DNA of 64,000 bases from Cladophialophora immunda (taxonomy: Eukaryota > Ascomycota > Eurotiomycetes > Chaetothyriales > Herpotrichiellaceae): positions 5,236,855-5,300,854 of the forward strand of contig NW_015622544.1 of the NCBI RefSeq assembly GCF_000835495.1. Reading direction: 5' to 3'. Within the stretch, counting starts at the first letter, position 1, and each line of letters starts with the position of its first letter. Below the pieces are notes generated by a model. The model ran no database searches and was not told where the DNA came from. It saw only the letters and a program-made list of their open reading frames with translations. Positions 56,101 through 64,000 of this stretch are shown one piece after another. A program made the translations under genes and the position numbers.

Positions 56101-57037
56101 GTGACGTGGCTGGCGGCATAGGCTGCAGGGGTTGACCACCTTGCAAGGATCTCGGATCCACTGTTGAGGCCGACTTGAAGTACGGAGTCGCCATAAAGGG
56201 TTGCTGCGTCTGGAAAGGGTGGTTGTTGTCTGGAAGAACGATATCAGCGAATGATTCATGGAGAATGCAATCCACTTTCTTACTTGTATGCATCATCTGA
56301 TTCGCGTTCAACAACGAAGGATCCACAAAATGATTCGAAGGCTGATGAGTCGGATCTTGGAAGGCCCCGAAGCGCCTCATGTCAGTGCTCTGTGGCAGCG
56401 TTAGTAACTATTGTGCGGTGGCTGGGACCGTGCGCTGCGCTCTTACCTGAACATGTGACAGTTGTGTAGGACGTGGCCCGATGTTGACGAACGTTGACTG
56501 TTGCGGCTGTGGTTGTTGCGGTTGTTGATGTTGCTGTCTTGGAGGATAATTCTGTGAAGGAGTGGGGGTTTGTCGTTGTTGCATGCTCAGCTGCTGGGCG
56601 CCGAATTGCTGATTGGGGTAGCCCATCTGAGATTGATACGGGTAGCCGCCATCGAACCCCACGGGCGAAGGAGAGGGCCCCGAATAGAACCGGGGATCAT
56701 AGTTGGGTTGGCTCATCGGGCGAGAGTCGTAGAATGGTTGAGAGTACTGATGGTGGGAGAAAGTCTGCTGGGGGACAGTGTACTGTTGTACATCTGGCGT
56801 ACCCGATTGCCGGCGTGCGTTGGTATCGTAGTCCTGCGACATTGACAACGAGGGTTGCGCATAGCTGCTGCCAAGGGTGGTGGAATCGAACAGATCAGGG
56901 TCGAAAAAGCGAGACAGATCCTCTCCATTGTGCAGACTGTCAGAGCCTGCATAGGCCTGGATGCCATCGAGCAAGCCGTACGATTGACCTTTTGCATGCT
57001 GCGCACCGTTGAGTGACGAGTTGGTGGATGGGTCCAT
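53103..57037 (-). CDS. PNUTS/Ppn1-like PP1-targeting subunit with CCCH finger
   Basis: Five exons (57037-56447, 56389-56284, 56229-55530, 55190-55088, 55034-53103) give 1143 aa. Residues 1-260 are Gln/Pro/Tyr-rich and disordered. A helical block from about 375 to 530 (YRQVMETVMMRSLMYGHPAI, LGENQFTMSALYSFML, LSKILQRLTKKATSEVKTLA) resembles the TFIIS-N/LW fold of PNUTS. Residues 773-776 read RVTW, as in the RVxF-class PP1-docking TVTW of vertebrate PNUTS, inside the basic KLRVTWKADAELVETRLF. The C-terminal finger is Cys1119-X7-Cys1127-X5-Cys1133-X3-His1137. In fission yeast Ppn1 anchors PP1 (Dis2) and Swd2.2 to the cleavage and polyadenylation factor. The assignment rests on domain order and motif, not on an alignment. 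Confidence 0.78.
54207..54218 (-). other. RVTW-type PP1-docking motif
   Basis: The codons for Arg-Val-Thr-Trp lie within a basic segment followed by acidic residues and TRLFTHDPDEEL, the same arrangement as the PP1-binding segment of vertebrate PNUTS. Confidence 0.65.
55191..55529 (-). other. Stop-free 339-nt intron in the PNUTS-like gene
   Basis: The donor is GTATGT and the acceptor CCCTTTAG. The length is divisible by three and the frame through it has no stop, so retained transcripts would encode an extra 113 residues inside the LW/TFIIS-N-like block. A second intron in the same gene (56230-56283, 54 nt) also keeps the frame. Confidence 0.6.
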
Positions 57038-57716
57038 GGCGATGAAGATCGACCAGCATGCAGAGACGGGGAAGGCGGTTCACCCGGAGGGTTCAGTCAC
57101 GTGGTCAAGGTCCTTCAGAGTTTCGTTTCCGACTAGTCACGTGAATAAAAGCCGGTCTGACCAAAAGCCAAATCTGAAAAATACTCGTCAAGGGGCCCAG
57201 AAGCGTTCGCTGCGTCGCAGTGGCAGGGAGCAAAGGTTTGGGGCTTATGCCGAGAAAAGGTTGCCGCTCACAGGCCGCAACACGCGCTCAGGTGCATCAA
57301 CGGCAAGGCGAAGTGCGGCGTCTGCCGGCCTGGCCAAGGCAACTGAGGCTTTGACGGCTTTGAGGGACTTTGTGATGTACTCCGTAGAATCCCAAGCAGC
57401 AGTAGAGACCGTAGAATTTAATTTGCCGTTCCCGGGTACACAGCGTGTTAGTGTTATTTTCTGGTTTTCTTTTTTGGCTGTTCAGTCCAGTCTCTCTCAG
57501 GCTGGGAAACAAGGTGATTTGTTTTCTGGTGGTCGACGGGTTTTCTGTGTAGGGGCTGCCCTGCCGCCTGCGCCTGTGGCCTTCTGCCTTTTTGCCTGTG
57601 CACCTGCAACCACCGCCCCCAAGACAGGAAAAAAAAAGAGCCTTCTTCTTGGATTTGCCCGCACTTCGAACCGTGCAAACAAAGACCAACTTCCCACTCA
57701 GATCACTCTTCTCTAG
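57009..57716 (+). CDS. Unassigned 235-codon ORF divergent from the PNUTS-like gene
   Basis: The frame is open for 235 codons, longer than expected by chance in this composition. It overlaps the first 29 bases of the PNUTS-like coding region on the other strand. The protein is Arg/Ser-rich at first and hydrophobic/Ala-rich later, without a recognised motif. An alternative Met lies at 57036. It may be a chance ORF, part of an antisense transcript or an orphan gene. Confidence 0.2.
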   Translation: MSDELVDGSMAMKIDQHAETGKAVHPEGSVTWSRSFRVSFPTSHVNKSRSDQKPNLKNTRQGAQKRSLRRSGREQRFGAYAEKRLPLTGRNTRSGASTARRSAASAGLAKATEALTALRDFVMYSVESQAAVETVEFNLPFPGTQRVSVIFWFSFLAVQSSLSQAGKQGDLFSGGRRVFCVGAALPPAPVAFCLFACAPATTAPKTGKKKSLLLGFARTSNRANKDQLPTQITLL

Positions 57717-58413
57717 TATGGACCAGTCTGAAGGAAACAAGCACTAATAATGCACCCAATGCACCCGTCCCTGATGAGCGGTACACAAAAGAGGCTCAAG
57801 AGGACGTGTTTTGGGCGGATTCAAATCAATATTAGATGATGAGCGAACGCGCCACAGTCACGCCAACGTCAACACAACCCGACTCCAGCCCATGCGGTGA
57901 TGCCAGATGGAGAACCATTCAAGGCCACTTATTACAGAGCACTGTCCGAGCGTGCCGAGGAACAAGATTACAGAGTGGAAAAGGAGGAAAGGAGGGAAGA
58001 GAGGGTTATCGTGGACAAAGTGTTTGGGTGATGAAAGAATGAGGAGGAAGTGAGAGGGAGAGATGGAAGGCCAGTTTAACGTCTGAGATTGAAGCGCCCT
58101 GTAATAGTCTCGGCCTAAGCCGTTTTGGGGGTGGCGCCTGGATTCCTCCGTAATGGCCAGTAGCAGCCACTTTTTGGCCCAAGGGCCCCGACCATATGCT
58201 TTTGGAGGACTCTTTGGTGCAGGGAATCTCTTTGTGTACAGACCAAACTCACTCCAGTCAAACGTCGACGTGTGTGCCTGCTGTCCCGTCCACGTGTGCT
58301 TCTCCATGATGCAACGCTGTCCTTAGACTCGGCCATCGCGAGGTCAAGATGACAGTAGGCTTTCCACAACTCCACCCAAACTTACCATCTGCGGACCTTC
58401 ATCCTCGACGAAC
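57717..58413. other. Intergenic region upstream of SLY1
   Basis: About 700 bp with a minus-strand frame at 57858-58307 (149 codons) lacking motifs. It presumably contains the SLY1 promoter. No gene supported. Confidence 0.45.
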
Positions 58414-60656
58414 ATGGCATCCCGCACCCAGACTCTACGGGACCGTCAGATAGGTGAGCAATCTTCCAGCACGTCTTGTTTAGGTCTTCAAGATTCTCAC
58501 ATATCCAAGCTTCTATCGAACGCATCCTGAGTCTGAACCACGACCCTTCATCTACCTCAAATGGCGATGCCCCGTCCAGTCCGCAAGCGGCTTCGCTTCT
58601 CAACGAGGACGGAGAACCTATATGGAAAGTTCTTGTGTTTGACAATCTTGGACGAGACATAATCAGCAGTGTCCTGCGGGTGAATGACCTGCGGAGCAAA
58701 GGAGTAACAATACACCTGTTAGTTTGCGAACAAACCTGCCTGGAATGGAGCAACAACTGACCCGTCAACAGAAACATAAATTCTCCTCGCTATCCCATAC
58801 CAGATGTCCCTGTCTTGTACCTCGTCGAACCTACTACAGTCAATATTCAGCTCATATGCTCCGACCTTGCCCGAGGGCTATACTCTCCAGCCTATGTCAA
58901 CTTCATCTCCTCGATATCTCGACCGTTACTTGAAGAATTCGCCGCCCAGATAGCCTCCACAAACACAGCAGACTCCGTCGCCCAAGTCTACGACCAATAT
59001 CTGAATTTCGTTGTGGCCGAACCGGATTTGTTCAGTCTAGCAATGGGAAAAGAGTCCTATTGGACATTTAATAGTGCCACAGCAGAAGCTGAGGTCCAGG
59101 ATGCAGCCATAGACAGGATCGTGAGCGGGTTGTTCAGCGTCAGTGTGACAATGGGGTCGGTGCCCATTATACGATGCCCTCAAACAGAACTCGCCAAAAT
59201 GATTGCAACGAAACTGGACCGAAAACTAAGAGACCACGTCCTCAACTCCAAAGATAACTTGTTCTCATCAAAAGGCTCCGCAGCCAACCTATACTCCGCG
59301 CCCTCACGACCGGTTCTGATAATCCTAGACCGCAATATCGACCTGGTCCCGATGCTATCTCATTCGTGGACATACCAGTCCTTGGTTCACGATGTCCTAA
59401 AGATGCACCTGAATCGAATTACGGTAGATGTTGCCGACGAGGGTGATCCGACCGCAAAACCCCGGGCGTATGACCTTAATGCAAGCGACTTCTTCTGGGC
59501 GCGCAATGCAAGCGCTCCCTTCCCTCAAGTCGCCGAAGACATCGACAAAGAACTCACAAAATACAAAACCGATGCGGAAGAGGTGACCAGGAAAACAGGC
59601 GTGAACAGCATCGAAGACCTCAACGACAGTTCGGCGTCCGCAGCCCACTTGAAAGCAGCAATAACGCTGTTGCCCGAGTTGCGCGAGCGCAAAGCTACGC
59701 TAGATATGCACATGAACATTGCGACCGCACTGCTCAAAGGTATCAAGGACCGCCAACTCGACAACTTCTTCCAGCTGGAAGAGACCGTTACCAAACAAGC
59801 CCCCGACCAAATGCTCGCTCTCATTAAATCGGAGGACAAGGGCAACAATCCGTTGGACAAGTTGAGAATATTCATTATCTGGTACCTCAGCGTCGACAAG
59901 GAACTCTCGAAATCCGAGCTCTCAGAATTCGAGTCCGCACTTACAGCTGCCGGCGTGGGAGACGCCGTGGTAGCAATAAAACATATCTCCAACGTGCGTC
60001 TAGAAATGCGAGGGACCATGATGAGCTCCACAGCACCGTCCCAGCAACAACCGTCCTCCCAAGCGCCATTGTTCGGCGGCCTATCCTCACTGTCCAAAAA
60101 TTTCACCGAAAAGCTCTCTTCCACGGCCCTCGGAAACACATTTAGCAACGTAAATCTCGAAGCCCTCGTGTCCGGAGTGAAAAATTTCCTACCAGCGAAC
60201 AGGGACCTCACGGTGACCAAGATTGTTGAGTCAATCATGGATCCTCCTGCCGCGAGTTCCAGCGCGATCGCCATGACGGAAGGTTATCTATATTTCGACC
60301 CGAGGAGTGCGCATGCGAGGGGTATTCCCGGGACGGCGAGCGGGTCGAATCCACCGTCGAGAGACGGCAGGGGAGGCCCTGGTGGCCAATCGGGCGGCGC
60401 AGGTGTGAATCCCAGCTTTGGCCAAAGGAGACAAGGGTATACGGAAGCAATCGTCTTCACCGTAGGAGGAGGCAGCATGGATGAATACGGCAATCTACAG
60501 GAGTGGGTCAAGCGGACGAGTGGGCTGGGGGCCGCCGGTGCTGGAGGAGTAGGCGCCAACGCCCCCAGGACGAGGAGAGTCGTCTATGGCAGCACCGAGT
60601 TGGTCAATGGGGAGGACTTTTTGTCCGAGTTGGTGAGACTAGGGAAAGAACTGTGA
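58414..60656 (+). CDS. SLY1: Sly1, Sec1/Munc18 protein for ER-Golgi SNAREs
   Basis: Exons 58414-58453, 58510-58717 and 58772-60656 give 710 aa, a usual length for fungal Sly1. Domain 1 contains [20 protein letters not shown] and, after the second intron, [20 protein letters not shown], typical of SM proteins. Later blocks are [20 protein letters not shown] and [16 protein letters not shown]. The domain 3a region has [17 protein letters not shown] and [12 protein letters not shown] Gly-rich insertion (about residues 595-625) precedes the last SM block, [21 protein letters not shown]. Sly1 binds the N-terminus of the syntaxin Sed5 and promotes SNARE assembly at the Golgi. The first exon (13 codons) is the shortest in the gene but begins with [13 protein letters not shown] as in relatives. 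Confidence 0.95.
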
Positions 60657-61067
60657 CAGAGAGATAGCGCGTGTACACAGCCCATCATTTGTTTGCGCAC
60701 ATGGTAAACGTGTGAGGAGCGAATTGCTCGACTTGGAACTCCCAAGTGCGAGGTAGAGAGATGCCAATCAAACAGGATCTCAGAAGCCGAAATGGTGGCT
60801 GACTAGCTGTCATTCTATCTTCATATGTCGCCCTTGGACATGGCGTCCTCTGACCACAACGGTCAAGTGAACACGAACAGTCCAGGCGACTTACTCTGCC
60901 AACCATATCAACATCAGCAGTAACATAACAATGCAACCTTCATGACCATCGCGGCGTAACACAATCCACTCGGAATTTCTTGAGACCAAACGTGCGCAAC
61001 GCGGCGAAGTGTGCCGTGCTGCGAACGAGGTCTCGAGATCTCGCACCCTCCTTCATCTTCCCCTGTT
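60657..61067. other. Convergent intergenic region
   Basis: About 400 bp between the 3' ends of SLY1 and SLD2. It presumably holds both terminators. No gene supported. Confidence 0.5.
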
Positions 61068-62924
61068 TTACCTTCTACCTCGGGAGAATCTACCTCCTAC
61101 TCGCTTCGCCCTCGAGTTTTTGTTCTTGATCTTCAAGCTCCGGAAGTTCATGTGCGCGTAGGCGTTCGGGTTGATTTTGCGCGTCGTCGTTGTGGTTGTC
61201 GTCTTCTCGTCTTGGCCCTTGCTGCTAGTCGTCGGTTTCCGCGAGGCTTTCGACTTGAGATTCGTCTTTGCCCGGGTGCCCGTCAACGGCTCATCGGGGT
61301 TACTGGCGGGGGATTGTGATTCTAGTCTCGTGGCAGACAATGAGGATTTCGATTTCGATGTCGCCTTCCTCCTGTTGGCGGGTCGCTCAGTTCTGGGTAT
61401 GTATTCATCTGCCTCGTCTGACGCATCTGGATCATGAAGCGCGTCATCACCTGATTGTTCGTTTTCAGCAGTGAGAGTCTCCTTTTCCGAGGCTTCCAGG
61501 TCGACACCAGCATCCTCGAGGGCAAGAGCCAATTCGTCTTCGCTCTCTTGGATCTCGTCGATACCCCGTGCCTCATCCTCATCCTCATCCTCGTCATCAG
61601 CGACAAACTTTGGTGCCGCAGCCGGCTTCATTTTCACCGGCCTCATGATGACCCTCCTCGTCGTCCTTTTCTGGCCCTTTTTCTTCCAAACTTTGGGCGC
61701 TGGCGCCTCTTCTGTGGCATCCACTGTCAGAATTCCGACTACCCTCTGACTATCGTTGACAAGAACATTGATTTCGTTCGCTTCCATTTCCCTCAAGGCA
61801 TCAAGGTCATCTTCGTTGTCTTCGTCGTTTCGCTGTTGATCCTCCTGTTTACTTTGCTCCAGATCTGCGATGATTTGACTCAAGGGCTTCGGCGCGCATC
61901 TGCCATATCCTAGGCTTCGGCGCGGGCCTGTTCTGGTGGACGTCGGGCTGGACTTACCGGCAGAAGCTCCGGACGCAGCGAACAGTCTCTCTTTGAATGA
62001 GAACGAACGCTTTAGATAAGGAGGGGTGGAGTCGTTCCCATTCGCGGCCGCATGTCCTCCATTACCCGTCTCAGTGTCTTTTGCAGGAGAAACCTTGAGG
62101 ACAAAATCACGAAGCGGAGTCTTGCTCTGGATTGGAGGATTGGTATCATCATCGCCACTGATCATGGTCGCAAATCTGACAGCACTGGGGGTTGCGAAGA
62201 AATGATCAAGCATGAATTTCTTGCCTTCGCTTATCGGGGTTTTGGAATGTAGGCGCTGAGCAGCTGAGAGTCTTGTTGAAGGCGTAGTGGCCTGAAGACC
62301 AAGATGGCCATTATCGCGGGCTTTCCTGGGTTTCTGGCTTGGGGTTTGAGCCGCTGGTAACTGTCGCGATCCGTCCTCGCCAGGACCATCAAAGAGCGCG
62401 TCGATCTTCCTCTTTCTGCTCCCGGGTGTGCTCTCGACGCTTTTCTTTGATCCCGAATTAGGAAGCAGATCGAATATGCCCAGCACAGTTCCATCTCGTC
62501 GCGGAGTTGGCCCAATGGCCTTCGGTATGACTTTTGGTGATATGGATAAAGGTGGGTCGTAAGGATCGATGTCGTTGGGATGCCATAATGACCTCGAAGG
62601 AGAAAAGCTCTTTCGGCCTCGATGAGGAGTCAGACTGATCGCACTGTCTGATCGTCCGTGCCTTCGAGTATTCTGATGTAGGCGTGGTGTGTTCAATGCA
62701 TCAATGCCGCGTTTCCCCGCAAGCACATCGCGTACTCGGTTATACTCTTTGTACCTCGCCGCAATAACTGCGTCGGCTTTTATGTCACCCTTGCCAGGCT
62801 TGCGACCGCCATTCCTCGCAGCAAAGGTTCGTTCGTATTCTTTAAGGTCGACACGAAGTGCGTCTGCTTGAGACTGCAGAGATGCTCGTTTGGGTGTGTC
62901 AAGCAAAGGAGTCGATGTGTCCAT
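61068..62924 (-). CDS. SLD2: Sld2/Drc1 DNA replication initiation factor
   Basis: A single exon of 618 aa. The N-terminus has the conserved Sld2 block LKEYERTFAARNGGRKP and KADAVIAARYKEYNRVRDVL, shared with the N-terminus of metazoan RecQL4. A central region holds many Ser/Thr-Pro sites (SLTPHRGRKSFSPSRS, ESTPGSRKRK, SKTPISEGKK, SKTPLRDF), the expected targets of cyclin-dependent kinase. The C-terminal half has acidic runs, then Lys/Arg-rich segments ending KRVGGRFSRGRR, typical of fungal members. CDK-phosphorylated Sld2 binds Dpb11 and brings DNA polymerase epsilon and GINS to the Mcm2-7 helicase at origins. Divergent from the RPL28 side region. Confidence 0.93.
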   Translation of the reverse strand: MDTSTPLLDTPKRASLQSQADALRVDLKEYERTFAARNGGRKPGKGDIKADAVIAARYKEYNRVRDVLAGKRGIDALNTPRLHQNTRRHGRSDSAISLTPHRGRKSFSPSRSLWHPNDIDPYDPPLSISPKVIPKAIGPTPRRDGTVLGIFDLLPNSGSKKSVESTPGSRKRKIDALFDGPGEDGSRQLPAAQTPSQKPRKARDNGHLGLQATTPSTRLSAAQRLHSKTPISEGKKFMLDHFFATPSAVRFATMISGDDDTNPPIQSKTPLRDFVLKVSPAKDTETGNGGHAAANGNDSTPPYLKRSFSFKERLFAASGASAGKSSPTSTRTGPRRSLGYGRCAPKPLSQIIADLEQSKQEDQQRNDEDNEDDLDALREMEANEINVLVNDSQRVVGILTVDATEEAPAPKVWKKKGQKRTTRRVIMRPVKMKPAAAPKFVADDEDEDEDEARGIDEIQESEDELALALEDAGVDLEASEKETLTAENEQSGDDALHDPDASDEADEYIPRTERPANRRKATSKSKSSLSATRLESQSPASNPDEPLTGTRAKTNLKSKASRKPTTSSKGQDEKTTTTTTTRKINPNAYAHMNFRSLKIKNKNSRAKRVGGRFSRGRR

Positions 62925-63528
62925 AATAGCTCCAAAGATTCTTCGTAGGGTCAGCGCCGTGCCATTCTGTCAGTCGTGGAGAGCCTACTCGACAGGAATG
63001 CGGAGTGCGATAGATGATAATACGAGTTGCTCGCGACGACACGCTCGAGGCGCGCCGCCATTTACGCGCTCCCACGAGGACCACAAATGAGAAAATGGGC
63101 AAGTTTGCCGATATTTTCCTTGGTCCGCCGCAATTTGGTCAGGGCATGCCACAGGCAAAGCGAGCAATACGGACAACACTACTATGTTGCTTGAGGGCAA
63201 TTTCACAGAAGAACGTTGCAATTGATTTTGTCCCTTCCTGCACCGTCACGGATGTGGGTGAGACTGAGATATCTGCGCTGGATGGAAATCATCTCGATTT
63301 CCTCTAGACTCGTTCGCCTCAGTATTTCCGAATTTTTTTGAGTCCCACGGCGCCTCTTTCTCAAAGAGACAATCTCCCGTAGCTCTTGCACCTGATACTG
63401 CAGGCCGAGCGACAATGTCGTCCTTGCTCTGTTGGCAGTAACGTCGTTGAGTACCTCGTTATTCGCCCGTACCAAGCTCGTCTTCCCACTTCGAGCAAGC
63501 CATATCATCAATAAACAGAGGGCGCCAC
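62925..63528. other. Intergenic region between SLD2 and RPL28
   Basis: About 600 bp. A minus-strand frame of 109 codons (63203-63532), overlapping the RPL28 stop by 4 bases, could encode a coiled coil with QYQVQELREIVSLRKRRR, and a plus-strand frame (63014-63307) diverges from SLD2. Neither shows a known family; I do not call them genes. Confidence 0.4.
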
Positions 63529-64000
63529 TCATGCCACCAACTCAACGACACCGCCAGCCTCCTTGATCTTTCGCTCGGCCTCCTTGCTGAACCACCTTGC
63601 TCTTACAACAATCGGGATCTTGGGAATGCGGCCCTTCCCGAGGACTTTGGAGTATCCGAGGGGAAGGAGGTCTAGGACGGGAGCGGTATCGGTCTTCTTG
63701 CCAGAAACATATGCTTCGCGGGTCTCTTCGGGGACCAATGACCAGAGCTGTGGACTAATGTTAGGTTCTCGTTTCCAATGCAAATCACGGATCGGGGTCT
63801 GACCTTGTCGAGGTTGATGGAGGGTTTCCAGTAGTGGTTTCTGAGCAGGTGGAAGTGTCTCATACCGACCTTACCGAAGTAACTGGTTCGTTCATTAGCA
63901 CTTCTTTAGCCACAAACATCGAGGCATGCGAAGAATGGATCCAACATGACCACCCTTCAGCGGCCTCAAAGTTTCCAAGCGGTAGACGTACCCAGGATGA
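63529..64000 (-). CDS. RPL28: 60S ribosomal protein uL15 (Rpl28/L27a), 3' part
   Basis: Three exon pieces are visible: 64000-63992 (HPG, running off the window), 63882-63804 and 63747-63529. They join in frame to [25 protein letters not shown], then [13 protein letters not shown] and the C-terminal [11 protein letters not shown], clearly the eukaryotic uL15 family. The first intron of the visible part has donor GTACGT, the second GTCAGA, a less usual donor after GT. The N-terminal half with the Gly/His-rich RNA-binding part lies outside the window. It sits in the large ribosomal subunit near the peptide exit region. Confidence 0.96.

Noticed and set aside
57858..58307. 149-codon minus-strand ORF upstream of SLY1
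   Set aside because: No motif, ends in hydrophobic low-information sequence and lies where the SLY1 promoter should be.
63203..63532. 109-codon minus-strand ORF overlapping the RPL28 stop
   Set aside because: Coiled-coil-like segment but no family resemblance; probably RPL28 3' UTR.

Overview
The window looks like nuclear chromosomal DNA of a filamentous ascomycete (Pezizomycotina). About 29 protein genes lie on both strands. They are split by short introns (about 50-100 bp) with GTAAGT/GTATGT-type donors and branch points close to the 3' splice site, and gaps between genes are short. The products are housekeeping and fungal-type proteins: zuotin, Zn2Cys6 regulators, an Nce102-like MARVEL protein, Sly1, Sld2, Get3 and Ura4. 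I saw no operon, tRNA, rRNA, CRISPR array, intact transposon or secondary-metabolite backbone gene. All exon joins below were deduced by eye from splice signals, open frame and family resemblance. Total codon counts close exactly for every model except the partial end genes and mtIF2, whose N-terminus is unsure.

Layout. 0-7 kb: the 3' part of splicing factor SLT11, the complex III assembly factor MZM1, zuotin, a SnoaL-like protein and an unrecognised coiled-coil protein. 7-10 kb: a Zn2Cys6 regulator with a DUF3425-like C-terminus and a glycine-zipper protein. 10.8-21.6 kb is rich in mitochondrial genes: a divergent acyl-CoA dehydrogenase / CoA-transferase pair, a divergent pair encoding mitochondrial acyl carrier protein and the complex I subunit NDUFS8, a YMC1-type carrier with a 12-nt exon, and mitochondrial IF2. 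22-32.9 kb: a secreted Ser/Thr-rich protein with Kex2-type sites, dihydroorotase (8 exons), a DUF218 protein, a Pro-rich protein, dihydrolipoamide dehydrogenase and an Nce102-like protein. 34-35 kb: a dienoyl-CoA isomerase. 35-40.6 kb is a long stretch with no recognisable gene.

40.6-47 kb: two unrelated MFS transporters separated by a microsatellite-rich spacer. 47-57 kb: a PF11951-type regulator, GET3, and a five-exon gene combining an LW/TFIIS-N-like region, a VTW-type PP1-docking motif and a C-terminal CCCH finger, which I read as a fungal PNUTS (Ppn1-like) phosphatase-targeting subunit. 58-64 kb: SLY1, SLD2 and the 3' part of RPL28 (uL15).

Most genes look like ordinary single-copy loci. 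The observations most worth following are the two divergent mitochondrial pairs, the PNUTS-like gene with its stop-free 339-nt intron, the single Kex2-flanked peptide in the secreted protein, and the 5.7-kb gene-poor interval.
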